64,000 nucleotides of DNA from Muscardinus avellanarius (GCA_963383645.1 OY726558.1:179271134-179335133); one strand, 5' to 3'; shown: positions 1-12,389, counted from the first letter of the stretch. Program-made: numbers and translations. Notes: generated by a model from the sequence alone, not told the origin.

Positions 1-150
1 TGGAGGGAGGGAAGGGGAGGTAATGGGATGGGGTGGGGTAGGATTAATGGGGTGATAGGTGCATATATATCCACACAAGCGTTTTATCCCATTAAGATGT
101 AGGATGTCAATGCACCAATTAAAAATAAATAAATAAAATATAAAGAAAGA
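1..150 (+). mobile_element. L1 3' UTR end, cut by window edge
   Basis: The window opens in a G-rich tract (GGGAGGGAAGGGGAGG...) followed by a cccattaagatgta segment and an A-rich tail ending near 145. The same order (G-rich tract, ATCCCATxATGATGTATG-like block, caatgcaccaataaaaa) ends the L1 copies at 10.3-10.8 and 31.8-32.3 kb. This is therefore the 3' UTR of a sense-strand LINE-1 whose 5' part lies outside the window. It has no coding content. Confidence 0.75.
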
Positions 151-1715
151 GAACAGTATGTGGTGATTATGAGCCTTGTTTCTAGAACCAAACAGGCTTA
201 AGTTCTAGTTTTAAACATTTGTTAGTTGCCTGAACTTGGAGAGGATACTGAAATAGTCTATATTTAGTTAATCCATCTGTCAGGTGGAATAATGATAACA
301 ATTACCTTCTCTCTGCAAAGACTTAGTGAGATAACAGGAGAGAGAAACTTATTCTGTTATATGGTACATAATCAGAAGGGAAGATAAAAATGAGAATATA
401 TTTGTAAACACATATATACTTATACATATGTATATATACACACAACTACATACTTTCTATATTAGCTGTTATAGGAACTATTTTAGTTTAAAAGATTATT
501 TTCATAGCATCCACCTAAGATCTCATCATGTGAGTGACCTTGTTGATAAGAGAAGATATGATATCTGGGGCACAAGTTTCTCCTCATCCACCTTCCCCTC
601 ATCGCCTTTGGCTCCAAGCTCTCATTCTTGGACATCAGCTGCTCCTGAGTGCGAGGATCCTCAGTGGGATGTGTAGATCTTCTCTCACATTACCTATTTA
701 AAATGACTCTTTTACAGCCGTAGTTCTTGGTTTCTATTAATCTTTTTCAAAGTCAACTCTACTTCCCTCAGCCCATTCTCTATATGTTTTCCAATGTAAC
801 TGCTTTGATTTTAAGACAGCAACATTTTCATTACATGTTTTAACAGAACTTAACACGGCATGCAGTAGTTTTCAACATTTGCATAGAGGTTTCCACCGTA
901 TAACTTCAATAGAAAATCTGCTATCATGTACTCCATCCTTTTGTGAATACAGCAGAAGGCTTCATAAGCTAATATTAAAAATTAATATTTTTTATTTTTA
1001 TATTATTTATTTTATACTTTCATATATGAATTACTTTCACAAAGACAGGAACAATAACAACAACAAACTATTTCTCAAGAAAACTGCATGAGCTTGTTTG
1101 AGCAGAGATTATTCACATACAATTTTAAAGCTAGGCCACATTAAGACTCAAATTTACTGAGTTACCCAGGATTCCTAGTCCAGAAATAAATGGAATACAT
1201 AGTTCTATTTTCTACTTAAATTTATTAAACATTTACAAAATGAACAAGCATCTTCATGCAAAATATTGGAATAGTTTCTAATATATAATTGTTTTTAAAA
1301 TAGATATGATTATATATTCAAACATAATACTATTATTTTTTGTAATTCTTCTAAAATGTAATCACTTTGCTTGGATAATAACTACACCAGATATTTTGCT
1401 ACATTTTGTCCTTTATTTTCTATCTCATATTATCAAATGCTTATGAATAGGGAATGCATTCTATTAAATTCATATTTATAAATATGTAAAAGTAAATAAT
1501 AATTGTCAAATAAATAATATGTGCCAGGGATTTTATTTTTATGATTTTCTACCCATGCATAAGAAAACAACATGTTCAATTACAAAAACAAAAAGAGGGA
1601 GCAGGGAGTGCATTACTTTATATGTAGAAAGGTGAGATGACCTTAATAAACATCTTAGGCCAAAACGAAATAAGTGGTTTCAAAGACATGTAGTAACTGT
1701 GTAAAAAATACACAC
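151..1715. other. Unique A+T-rich DNA, nothing recognised
   Basis: No repeat family or gene is recognised here. A short GC-richer patch at about 570-675 contains an 82-codon open frame (428-676), but it has no domain-like features and no splice or promoter context, so I treat it as chance. Confidence 0.5.
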
Positions 1716-1918
1716 TGCTGGGCATGGTGATGCATGCTTGTATCCCAGTACTTGGGAGGCAGAGACAGGAGAATAGCAGATTTTCAGACAGCCTCAGCTA
1801 CTTCGTGAGGCCTTCCACAAATTAGTAAGACTTTGCTTCAAAGTAAATACTAAAAGCTATGGCTGGGGGTGTAGCTCAAATATAGGATGCCCCTGGGTTC
1901 CATCTCTAGTACTATAAA
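1716..1918 (+). mobile_element. Dimeric B1-dID-type SINE
   Basis: A left B1-like half (gctgggcatggtgatgcatgc...cttgggaggcagagacaggag) is joined by an A-rich linker to an ID-like half (ggctgggggtgtagctcaaa...cctgggttccatctctagtac). The middle tcagctacttcgtgaggcc marks the older subfamily 'A', which has an intact right-hand B box. Its A-tail has evolved into the adjacent AAAG microsatellite. Confidence 0.9.
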
Positions 1919-1919
1919 A

Positions 1920-1922
1920 GGA

Positions 1923-1982
<60 letters not shown>

Positions 1983-1998
1983 GGAAAGAAAAGAAAAT
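1920..1998 (+). repeat. (GAAA)n microsatellite from SINE tail
   Basis: This is an almost uninterrupted run of GAAA units directly after the SINE at 1716-1918, ending in a slightly degenerate gaggaaagaaaag. Its position shows that it expanded from the SINE's A-tail. Confidence 0.95.
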
Positions 1999-2892
1999 AT
2001 ATATACTTAAATGATAATGATTATAAGAAAGACTATCAGAAAATAATAGGTCTCTTAAAATAAATTAAAATGACTATAATTTTTAAATGTCAATTTAAAT
2101 TATTGCAGTTTTTAGAAATTATGCTATAAAAGTTTTTTTTTTTTTAACTTCAGATGTGTTTCTAGCCAACTGTGACAATAAAGCCATACACTAACTCCTG
2201 AGCAGACCAATGTTTTGTTTTTAGTATAACAGGGCAAGAATTTTGCTCCGCAGTAGTAAAGCTATGGGTGTTCATTAAAAAAGGGCAGACAGTGTCACAA
2301 ACATGAGTACAGACTGGACTCATCTTGAGCCTCTGGCAAGTCATGAAAAGCTGTGAAATGCTCTTAGATCCTCAGATGAAAGGCAATATGAAGTGAAAAT
2401 GGATGCTTTGAAAAAATTGATCTTATTTTGTGTTAGAATTTTATAGTTTAAAAACATTTCAAAAATGAAAAATAGATTATGAAAATAGTTTGCAGGATAT
2501 TTTATCTAGCTGTTTTATCTCATTTAATTAATCTCAAAATATGAAAACATGAAGTTAATAGACTGAATGCCCCTTCTCCAGCTACGTAAAATGACTTTGT
2601 TCCATGCACCTTCAAAATTTTCCTTAGTAAAACGTAGAAGTGAGTAAAAATTTTAGCTTCAAAATACAGTTTAGAGGTTAATTGTCCCAAAAGACAATTG
2701 CACTCAAGTTCTTCTTAACTTCACTTCTCTGCCATGAACTCTGCTCAAGCCCTGTGAGCTTAATTCAGTTACTTTTTCTTTCCATAATGGATTTGAGGGC
2801 TCATCTCCAATGTAGCTACATGGAAGAATCTGTCTCTCCTGGAAATGCCCAGCACACTTAGTTTTCCTTGGTCCCAAGGAACCTCAGCCACA
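1999..2892. other. Unique A+T-rich DNA, nothing recognised
   Basis: No repeat family, RNA gene or convincing coding exon is seen. Short open frames at 2162-2344 (minus) and 2769-3020 (minus) are low-complexity or run into the L1 and are treated as noise. Confidence 0.5.
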
Positions 2893-3620
2893 TTTAAAAT
2901 TATGCTGGCGAGGATGTGGGGAAAGAGGAACTCTTTTACACTGTTGGTGGGAATGCAAACTAGTTCAACCACTATGGAGATCTGTGTGGAGATTCCTAAG
3001 AAAGGTGGGAATAGATCCACCTTATGATCCAGCTATACCACTCTTGGGTATCTTTCCAAAGGTGTTGAATTCATAGAAATACAGCAACATATACTTACCT
3101 ATGTTCATAGCAGCACAATTTGTAATAGCCAAAATATGGAACCAACCCAGATCACCATCAACAGATGAATGGATAGCAAAACTGTGGGAAATACACACAA
3201 TGGAATTCTATTCAGCCATAAAGAAGAACAAAATTATATCATTTGCAAGAAGATGGAAAGCCCTGGAGAACATTATGTTAAGTGAGATCAGCCAAGCACA
3301 GAAGGAGAAGGTACATATGTTTCCTCTAATATGCCCAAACTAGGAAACACAAAGGATACCAGTGGGACTCCAGATAATGGAGGGGAAATACCAGCAAAGT
3401 TTGAATGGAAAGATAGGAGAGGAGGAAGGCTGATCTTGATTAATGAGGGTCTACATCTGAACATGTGTAAAATTATGAATAAGACATGGTTAACCTGGAC
3501 AACCATTGGTGGGAGGGGGGAAGGGAAAATGGGGGTGGGGGGAGAGGGCACCAAATATAGTTTGAATGTATATTATTTATTTTTAATAAAAAAATTGTTA
3601 AAAGAAAAAAATTATCTTTC
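2893..3620 (+). mobile_element. 5'-truncated L1: ORF2 C-terminus plus 3' UTR
   Basis: The segment begins at the ORF2 motif gctggcgaggatgtgggg and runs through the last part of ORF2. The open frame at 3101-3343 gives IAKIWNQPRSP...DEWIAKLWEIHTMEFYSAIKKN, the familiar C-terminal end of LINE-1 ORF2. A G-rich 3' UTR follows (ggtgggaggggggaaggg), then a tail ending near 3618. No reverse transcriptase domain remains, so it is a dead 5'-truncated insertion. It is nearly identical in type to the copy at 6.6-7.9 kb, which suggests the same subfamily. Confidence 0.9.
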
Positions 3621-6600
3621 TCCTTAACATTGTTAAAAAAAAAAAAAGGGGTAGAGGAAGAGAGTAGTTCCCTAGGCTCAGGCAGCATAGTCTGTTGCTT
3701 CTGATGGCTCATCTTGTGATTTGTCAACTTCAAGATGGTGTAGGGATAAGCATTTAGTACATACTATATGTTAATGTTTTGAACTTTGACCTTTTTCTAG
3801 GCTAACAATATTGCCATATGATTTTCTTCCACAGTGCTGGAAAATGACAGTAACTCTCATCCCGTATTCATATCATGAGGGTAAACAACTGATTCTCTGC
3901 AGTTCACTACAATGTCAGTATTTGGGGGCACAGATATTCAGTTAATTATAGGAGATATTCCACATCTTATAATAAGAGACTTTGTGTGAGAAGAATTTGC
4001 CCACGCATGGGTTAATGTAAGTATTTGGAACTTTTTAAGTTAGGCTAGACAATGCTATATTTCATAGTTTGGGGGATTAAATGTATTTTCCAATCTTAAA
4101 ATATCTTTAAGTTGTGATGAACTTAGCAGTATGTATTCCCATCATAAGTCAAGAAGAATAACTACTTTTGGTTTCTGATGGTGTGGTAAAGGCTTATGAC
4201 TAAACGAAACAAATTTTCCAAATATTGTCACTTACTACTCATCTTTTATCATTTGTGACCATCTATATTAAAATGTAAATGTGACCAACTATATTTTAGT
4301 TTTGAGAACTTTGTAAAACAAGCAGCCATAGCTACATTGTTTTCTGAATGGAACTACAATTTTTTTTGCTGGGTAATGTAGATAAACATTTTAAGTGACA
4401 ACTAATTCTAGGTCATTTATACTTTAAATACCAAGATGGTATCTTAAGTTCTTAACTGGTGACAATATAATGATGAAGATTTTTTCAGGGGATAAGGACT
4501 AAATTTAACATTATATTTCTTTGAATCAGTTTCTCATTCTTAATGTATTAATCTATCAGCATGAAATCTTCGGAGCAATAAGAACTCACTTGTCAATGCC
4601 TCAGGTATGTATTCTGAAGGAAGTTTGTTTATTCATTTATATAGTAGATATGGTAGAATAAGTAGGGTTAAGCAGTGAGATTTCACAGCTGCTGCATTTT
4701 TTCAACACATGTTTCACACTCTCTCCTGGTGTTTTCTAAACAAATGATTCAAATTTTTAATGATTTCTGTCATTTTGCCTAGCTGTCATAAATTTATTTC
4801 TTTTTCAAATAGTGTACATGGATGTCGCATTTTTTTCTGGATATGGATCATGATTGTTTTTCAACTTTGACTATATCTTAGTAGTATTTGCTAAAATGAG
4901 GGACTTGATGTTGGCCACTAGTTCATACAACCAAAGCACCATTTCGACATGTTGCTTAACATATTTTCCACTAATTTTCCTGTCCACTCCTCCCAGATTT
5001 CTCTTAATTAGCAGACAATAATTAGAAGATAATGCATTACCTAATGAGCATACAATTTGATACAGTTATTCATTACTTATTTCCATGATCTTTTATTAAG
5101 TCCCACTTATTAGACAGAAAGCCTTCCTACTTCCTCTTGCAGAAAGCCATGTTTGTTTCAGTACCCTATTACTGTCACCAAAACTGAGAAAGACTATGTC
5201 ACCTTTGAAAAGGTAATGTGTACCAAAGGGCATGTGGTGCCTCGTTTATTTTTTTAAAAGAAATACAATCCCATAGAAACTTTTCTCCCATGAACTCACT
5301 CATATTTAATCATAGAGCTGAAGAAGCCTTACTGCTGATGAATATTTGAATTTTTTGAATATGGTAGCAGTAACCTTAGTATGAAATAGTGCTTTAAAAT
5401 GGATGTACTTTATTACAAGCAAATCATACCTTAAAATCATGTTGAAAATTACATAATAAGTGAGCTTAAGGACTTATTAAATAAAAAAGCTTTCAAATTG
5501 GCAGCTCAGAACAATAAAGCCCAGGTCTGCAATCTTATATGATACTGACCTAAGTGATTAATAAAAGTGTTGATAAGATGATGCCCAAGTTAGGTATCTA
5601 AAAATTCATTTATTGAAATTAAATATAGGCTGTCTAGTACTTCAAAATTTAGATGATACTTCATAATTTTTACACAAAAAGATATAAATTCTAGCCTCCT
5701 CTCTAGTTACATAATTTATATTCATTATTCACAATTCATATTCATACTTTCCAATGGATGGTTTCCCTGACAACTTTGCTTCATTTCCCTACAGCTAGCT
5801 TTGGGAAATCACAAAATGTCTCTTTGGATTCCTTTTATCATTGACAGTTATTATTATTTTTATTATTATCTTTAAAATTTTAAAAGAAATATCTGAAACT
5901 AAAATCATGCCTTGAACATACCAGCTACTCAACAAGTAATTTTAAAACTAAAATTATTCCTTGTAATCTATAAACACGCTTGAAGCTTTTCTTGATTGAT
6001 ATTTTGCCCTTATTATGATTGTTTGTTTGCTTTTTTTCCCTGAGAAAGGATTGCCCTCATGACTATAGTGTTCCTTGCCCTAAGTTTGTAAGACAACTCA
6101 TGAATGACCTACTGAAATTCATGTTTCAGTAATAAGTGTCATTTATATCAGAGCACAGAAACTAGAAGGCATTTATGAGGTCATTTTCTAAAAAAGGAAA
6201 CAAGAATGTTCTCTCAGTAATGACCTTATGCAATGAAGAATTCTAAATGACACATCTATAGTATGACATTTCCTTGTCAAGAGAACAATATAGTCATTAA
6301 CATTGTCCACACAATCTGACAGATTCTTCAGAGAATGGTACCATTACCTAACGCAAGAATATCTTAAACTTGAAGCTGGATGTTATTGAAACTTAACATC
6401 TATATAAGCAAGATATGCTGAATGTCTGTTAGTATACATATAAATGTAGTATATATACATCAAAATTGTAATATATAAATTATTTCAAGTCAATTTTTAT
6501 CATGATAAAGAAATAGCCTTAGGTTTTTCTTTCTAAAATTTTGAAACTATCTCTAAAAGTTACATTTATGAAACACTGTTAGACAATCTTTTACTTATTC

Positions 6601-6621
6601 AAGCACTTAAAGCATTGCAGT
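3621..6621. other. Long unique A+T-rich stretch with one exon-like segment
   Basis: No interspersed repeat is recognised across 3 kb, and base composition is uniformly A+T-rich. The only segment that stands out is the exon-like block at 5143-5212, listed separately. Confidence 0.5.
5143..5212 (+). other. Exon-like segment (candidate only)
   Basis: A pyrimidine-rich tract ending in cag (cttcctacttcctcttgcag) precedes 70 bases that end in gaaaag followed by gtaatg, a good donor. One frame is open across all 70 bases: one leading base and then 23 codons, including ...YPITVTKTEKDYVTFEK. I do not recognise the peptide. Splice-like pseudo-exons are common in long introns, so this is a lead and not a gene call. 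Its end phase would fit the candidate at 59202. Confidence 0.2.
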
Positions 6622-6638
6622 GATAGTTAAATTCTTTT
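6622..6638. repeat. Left target-site duplication of inverted L1
   Basis: gatagttaaattctttt here recurs with small differences as gatagttaacttcttta at 7874-7890. The two copies bracket both halves of the L1 and show they arrived as one insertion. Confidence 0.8.
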
Positions 6639-6970
6639 AATTTTTTATTGAACATAAATGGTATACATTTAAACTATACTTGGTGCCCTCTCCCCGGCCC
6701 TGTTTTACCTTCCCCCTTCCCACCAATGATTGTCCAGGGTAACCATTGCCCTATTCATAATTTTACACATATTCGGATGTAGACCCTCGTTAATCAAGTT
6801 CAGTCTTCCTCCTCCCCTATCTTTCCATTTAAGCTTTACTGGTATTTCCCCTCTATTACCTGGAGTACCACTGGTATCCTCTATGTTCCCTAGTTTGGGC
6901 ATATTAGAGGGAACATATGTACCTTCTCCTTCTGTGCTTGGCTGATCTCATTTAACATAATGCTCTCCAG
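6639..6970 (-). mobile_element. 3' half of a 5'-inverted L1
   Basis: Read on the minus strand, this holds the end of ORF2 (from about the LENIMLSEISQ region), the G-rich 3' UTR and an A-rich tail at 6639-6650. It is the same subfamily as 2893-3620. At 6970 the L1 homology switches strand and continues in the opposite orientation, which is the signature of a 5' inversion. Confidence 0.9.
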
Positions 6971-6976
6971 GTAAAA

Positions 6977-7873
6977 AGATGAATCTAAACCCCTATATCT
7001 CACCATGCACAGGAATCAACTCAAGATGGACCAAAGACTTAGAAATTAGACCTGAGACTGTGAAGTTAGTAGAGGAGAGCATAGGTTCAACACTACAACA
7101 TATTGGCACAGGCAGTAACTTTCTCAACAAAACCTCCAAAGTTCAGGAAATTAAAGCAAGAATTAACAAGTGGGATAGCATCAAACTAAAAAGTTTCTTC
7201 TCATCAAAGGAAACTATCAATAACCTAAAGAGGAAGCCTACAGAATGGGGAAGGATCTTTACCAGCCACCATTCTGATAGGGGGCTAATATCCAGAATAT
7301 ACAAAGAGCTCAAAAGACTACACTAGCAAAACAAATAACCCAATCAAGAAATGGGCAAATGAACTAAATAGACACTTCACAAAAGAAGAGATACAAAGGG
7401 CCAATAGATACATGAAAAGATGTTCTACATCATTGGCCATCAGGGAGATGCAAATCAAAACTACACTGAGATTCCATCTAACCCCAGTCAGAGTGGCAAG
7501 CATAAAGAAATCAATAACAACAAATGCTGGCGAGGATGTGGGGAAAGAGGAACTCTTTTACACTGTTAGTGGGAGTGCAAACTAGTTCAGCCACTATGGA
7601 GATCTGTGTGGAGATTCCTAAGAAAGCTAGGAATAGATCCACCATACGATCCAGCTCTACCACTCCTGGGTATTTTTCCAAAAGGGTTGAATCCAGAGAA
7701 CTATAGCAACATATGCATACCTGTGTTCATAGCAGCACAATTCGTAATAGCCAAAATATGGAACCAACCCAGGTCTCCATCAAAAGATGAATGGATTGCA
7801 AAACTCTGGGAAATACACACAATGGAATTCTACTCAGCCATAAAGAAGAATAAAATAATATCATTTGCAAGTA
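6977..7873 (+). mobile_element. Inverted 5' half of the same L1 (ORF2 fragment)
   Basis: This sense-strand ORF2 segment covers the C-terminal third. The open frame at 6979-7326 (TGINSRWTKDLEIRPETVK...) and the frame at 7606-7878 (IAKIWNQPRSPSKDEW...) are separated by a stop. It ends at tcatttgcaagtaga, about ten bases short of where the 6639-6970 half begins in L1 coordinates. Together they form one twin-primed element that lost only a few bases at the inversion point. It is coding-dead. Confidence 0.9.
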
Positions 7874-7890
7874 GATAGTTAACTTCTTTA
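7874..7890. repeat. Right target-site duplication of inverted L1
   Basis: gatagttaacttcttta repeats the sequence at 6622-6638 with one or two mismatches. Confidence 0.8.
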
Positions 7891-8396
7891 AAATTTTATT
7901 TTATTGCTTTCTATTTTCATTATTTTCTTAGTTATAAATCACCTTAGGTAATTAGTGGATTTTTATTGATGTTTTATGGAGCAACAAAAAGATTTTATAT
8001 AGATATGCACCAGCAGATTGATTACTTTATAGTGTTAATTGGTGCTACACAATACTTTGACTATTATACCAACATATGGCTGCCATTTTATTTTAGAGCC
8101 ATATTTATGGCCAGCTCCTAAAATGAACATTATTTTATTATTACAGTTGCAAATGTTTATTGTTTGCATGTTTTCTAATTTATTCTCTATTGGCAAGTAA
8201 AAAACTTGAAAAACTAAAAAGAGTCAAAAAGAAGATAATTTATTACAATTCTCAAATTTACATATTATAGTTTGTGTTTATATTCATTTATTTAATTTGA
8301 AATTTTAAAAACAAATTCAAGTGTCTAGGCATCTCATTCTGGTGATATAGTGGAGAAGACATGTAATATAACCTTTGCTTTAAAGGTGATTATAAG
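7891..8396. other. Unique A+T-rich DNA
   Basis: Nothing is recognised in this segment. Confidence 0.5.
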
Positions 8397-8625
8397 CAGG
8401 ATGCAGTGGTGGTACACACCTGTAATTCTAGTTCTTGGGAGATTGAGACAGGAAGATCACAGGTTCCAGGATAATCTCAGCAAGCAGTGAAACTCTCATC
8501 AATCTAGTGAGATTCTGTTTCAAAATAAAAATACAACAGAAATGAGAGAAGAAGCAGAATGCCCCTGGGTCCAACCCCCCAACCAATTAATAGCAAATAA
8601 ATAAACAAATAATAAATAAATAATA
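8397..8625 (+). mobile_element. Dimeric B1-dID-type SINE, diverged
   Basis: gcaggatgcagtggtggtacacacctgtaattctag is followed by a degraded right half (agcagaatgcccctgggtcc) and an AAAT-rich tail. Flanking gtgattataag (8386-8396) and gtcattataag (8626-8636) form a target-site duplication. Confidence 0.8.
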
Positions 8626-8636
8626 GTCATTATAAG

Positions 8637-9599
8637 TTGCAGTGATAAATTGCAAATAATATGCTAGCTATAAACAAATAAGTTTAGAATAATTAAAAGA
8701 GAAGATCTATTTTATGTCAAAAATAATGATTTATTCTATTCCTCTGATTAATAAATCAGCATATGCAATTTGAAACACATGGCAAATAGTTAATCACACA
8801 ATGAATATACAAATAGAAAACATACAAAAATACATTGATTAAAATTAATTCACAGGGTTAAGATATCTTTGAATATCATACATATGTATCCATAAATATA
8901 CACACACTTTATTGGTGTATTGCATTCACAAAGTGGTTTAACTTAGGCAGCTTAATAAGAAGTGCATGAAATGCAAAAGTAATTCAAGAAATATTTAAAT
9001 ACAATCAATCACAGATGCAATAAAAGACAAAAGAAGCCAGAGAAAGCGGCATTTTCTTATATATTTGCTTTTGTATATTTGCTTGTCTGGAAGGGAGATT
9101 TAAATGAAGAAATGGCATTAGCCATTTTAAATAAGTAAAACTCATGTCTATTACTAGAGTGCTTTATGTATAGAGAGAAGAGGTGAATATCATATATTTG
9201 AAGAATGTGAGATATGGTTGAGAAATTTTAAAGCAGGAATTAAAAAAGCTAATATACATTTTATATAGATACTCCTTGCCATGTGGAGAAGACTTTGGTG
9301 GATAGAATAAAAAGTACAAAAGTTCTTAAATATTATATATATTTATATATAAACTCTAACATTCATGATTTAACTGTATTGTTGATGAGTTGAAAATATG
9401 CATTTACCAATGTAATCAGAATCACAATCAGACAACAATAAAATATGGGCTATCAAATGGTATATACTTTATTTTCTGACTCCTTCACTCAGCTCAACAG
9501 TTTTAACACATATTAGTTTTGTTATTTTATCAATAAATATTTCTTTATCACTGCTGAGTATCCCATTCAATAAATATTTTTATTAAGGACATTCACAAT
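8637..9599. other. Unique A+T-rich DNA
   Basis: No repeat or gene is recognised. Short tata/atat stretches occur near 9330-9350. Confidence 0.5.
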
Positions 9600-10172
9600 G
9601 TGTTGTAGATTAAACCTTAGTAATTTTAAATGGTATAGTTCTATTACTTCACAGTTCTATTGGTCAGAAGTCAAATTTGGCATGTCTGTTTTTATTCTTT
9701 AATGATGTCAGGTGACTGGGCAGATAGGAGAAGGTTCTAGAAATAATTTACTTCCTAATTCAGTTAGACTGCTGACAAAATCCAGTTCTTTGTAGCTGTA
9801 GAACTGAAATTCCTGCTCCATTGCCACTTCTTAGTTGGAGGCTTCACTTAACTCCAAGGAGGAGTCCCTTTAGTCTCTAGCTGATGGGCTCCTATTTCAG
9901 ATGCAGTAATGTTGCATCCAATCTTTCATGCAAAATGAACCTCTCTGACTCCCTTTCTACATGTCTCATGACTCAGGCTGTGAAAATTCTGTACTTTAAG
10001 GAGCTCATGTATTTATTTAGATTGGGCCCACCTGTATAATGCATAGCTTACAGTATTTGAAGGTCTATAATTTCATGTCTACAAAATTCCTTTTCCATGT
10101 AAAGTATAGGTCCAGAGGTACCAGTGATGATGGTATGACTTCTTTGGGGAACCGTAATTGGCTCCATCACAC
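9600..10172 (-). mobile_element. Old MLT1-like MaLR LTR
   Basis: On the minus strand the order matches the MLT1 type of MaLR LTR. Reading the plus strand, cttcacagttctattggtcagaagtc is the reverse of the LTR 3' part, agattgggcccacctgtataat the middle, and ttccatgtaaagtataggtccagaggtac...tttggggaaccgtaattggctcc the reverse of the LTR 5' part. It is highly diverged. The assignment rests on remembered family features; no alignment was run. Confidence 0.55.
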
Positions 10173-10309
10173 CTTCTTTGTTACTCTCAGTTAGCATTTG
10201 ATAGTGGAATTTATTAAGTCTTTACTAAAGTACACATAATTTCCTAGTTTAGATACAATGTGTAAAGAATTAGCGCTATCATTTTTAATTGTGAATACAT
10301 TTCATACAA

Positions 10310-10800
10310 CTACTGTTATAACCAGCCAAGATGCCCATCAACAGATGAATGGATTACAAAACAATGGAATTTTACTCAGCCATAAAAAAAAAACAATTAC
10401 ATCATTTTCAGGGAAATGGATGGAACTGGAGTACATTATGCTAAGCAAGATTAGTCAGTCGCAAAAAGTAAAAAATCGGATGCTTTCTCTAATATGTGAA
10501 AGCTAAGGTGAAATGGGTTATAAGTGGAACTCCAGGAGAAAAACGAGATCCTATAGAGGGGCAAAGAAGGCAACCTAACTGAGGGGATGGGAGGGGAGAA
10601 GGAAACTCTCTAAAGCAAATGATGTACTTAAACATATCTATGCCAACCACTAAACCAAGCATGGGAAGGAGGTATGGGGTGGCTGGGTAGGGGCTAACTG
10701 GGCAATGTATGCATGTGTGTCTACAGAAGTTGTTTTTTTTTTTTATCCCATGATGATGTATGAATACAATGCAACAATAAAAAATTTAAAAATAAATGAA
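10310..10800 (+). mobile_element. 5'-truncated L1, ORF2 end and 3' UTR, second subfamily
   Basis: ccagccaagatgcccatcaacagatgaatgg begins the last ~60 ORF2 codons (frame near 10258-10506: ...NGILLSHKK...MLSKISQSQK). A 3' UTR with ggaggtatggggtggctggg and atcccatgatgatgtatg follows, then an A-rich tail. The UTR differs from the 2.9 and 6.6 kb copies but matches those at 1-150 and 31.8-32.3 kb. Confidence 0.85.
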
Positions 10801-10979
10801 TAAAAACTTAAAATCTTGGATTGAGTCTGTTGTTTATCCTCACTTGAATTAAATTTTTTATATGATTTCACATATGACATTAAACTAATACATATTTCTG
10901 TAAACTTATAAATTTCTTTAGACCACATTTTATGACTCACTCATTACATTAGTCACAGTACTTAGGAAAGGTATTACCA

Positions 10980-11046
10980 GGTTAGGGAGATAGCTCGGTG
11001 TTGGAGCCTCGCGTGTGAGAGGACCTGTGTTCAATCCCCAGCACCA
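10980..11046 (+). mobile_element. Lone ID-type SINE monomer (tRNA-derived)
   Basis: ggttagggagatagctcggtgttggagc carries an A-box-like tagctcggtgttggagc, and tgttcaatccccagcacc carries a B-box-like region at the expected spacing. This is the ID/BC1 monomer pattern. There is no complementary acceptor stem, so it is not a functional tRNA gene. Confidence 0.75.
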
Positions 11047-11604
11047 ACTCAATATTTTTTCATATATTAGTTACTTTTATTTTTTATTCACTATAGATGT
11101 TCTGTAACTTCTTCGCTACTAAGATAGATTTCACCTTTCCTCCCTTCCATTCCAAACATTGCCCACATAAAGAGGGGACATTTTTTAAAAGACCAAGGTC
11201 ATGTTGTATGCCATTGCTCTTAAAATAAATTTCAACTCTATGCTTTTTCTTCTGATGGTCCGTAAGCCAATTTTTCTCTGTACAGAAAATTAGTCCTTGC
11301 TGGACCCTGGTTTGGAATGCACATTCCCTGTACTTTTCACAGTTCATTCCTCCTGTTTCTGGTCTCATGTTTCTCTTTATATATAATTTTCTACATTATT
11401 AAAAAGCCCATCAAAACATCCTGCCTGCTGCCTCAATTTTATTTTCTATCATAATATCTTTCATGACATCTTCAGTAGTACTATACCCAATATTTTTGCA
11501 TTTTTCACTAACTTTGATATGAAAATACAACTTTTATAAAGCCAGGTGCTATACTTGCTATTTTTAATACCCTGCTCCCCACAGGGACTAGAGCCCCCTC
11601 TCTA

Positions 11605-11960
11605 TTTTTTATAACAGTTTTTGTACATTGTAATTATACAACATAATGAAGCTCAAAGTGAGAAAAACATACACGTGCACAGATCATTGTGTGGTTTCTT
11701 TCACATCCCATCATGCTATCCAACCCAACACATATATGTTCGTGAGATTAGCAGTAATGCCTTCAAATATGGGACATAGAATCATTTGAACTGTTTTTTC
11801 ATCCATTCTTTTTCTCCTCCTGACTTCCCTCCCTCAACCACCCTCTACTATTCTACTGGTCTCTCTCCTCAATCACCTGAAATCTCTTTGTTACCTTTTC
11901 CTTTCTAGCATCCACACATGAGAGAAAACAGTGCCCTCTTCTGCAGAATTGGTTTCTATC
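11605..11960 (-). mobile_element. Degraded L1 3' UTR
   Basis: On the plus strand, tttttgtacattgtaattatacaac, a later pyrimidine-rich block (tcctcctgacttccctccctc) and catccacacatgagagaaaaca follow the order seen in the reversed L1 3' UTRs at 17.3 and 26.5 kb. Divergence is high and the boundaries are approximate. Confidence 0.45.
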
Positions 11961-12121
11961 CAATGATTGTGCTAATGAAACCTCACATATCACCCTTCTC
12001 AAGCACCATCAAAAAAGATGGTAATAATAATAATGATAACAGCCATTAAGAAATAATTCCCTTAAATTTCCCATCTTTTTAACTTATCTGAGATCTTTAA
12101 GTTAAGTAGTGTTACAAATAA

Positions 12122-12254
12122 TTTTCTACCTCCGAGCTACACTCCCAGCCCTATTTTTATTTTATATTTTGAAACAGGTTCTAACTGAGTTACAAAAGAC
12201 CTCACTGAGTTTTCTAATTCTGGGATTACAAGCATGCTTCACCATACCTGGCTT
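12122..12254 (-). mobile_element. Truncated dimeric SINE
   Basis: Minus-strand copy: ctacctccgagctacactcccagcc (right half), gaaacaggttctaactgag (linker) and ctgggattacaagcatgc (left half). The middle of the left half is partly deleted. Confidence 0.85.
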
Positions 12255-12328
12255 CTTTTTCTATTATAGGTGGAGATTTTGAATATTTTCCAAATTCTTA
12301 GGGTAAAAATCTGAAGTGTGTATCTCTC

Positions 12329-12335
12329 TGTGTGT

Positions 12336-12384
<49 letters not shown>
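12329..12384 (+). repeat. (TG)n microsatellite
   Basis: This nearly pure TG run with one TA interruption lies between two antisense SINEs and abuts the 3' end of the next one. Confidence 0.95.

Positions 12385-12389
<5 letters not shown>

Noticed and set aside
10980..11046. A tRNA gene
   Set aside because: A- and B-box-like motifs are present, but there is no closing acceptor stem and the sequence matches the ID SINE layout.
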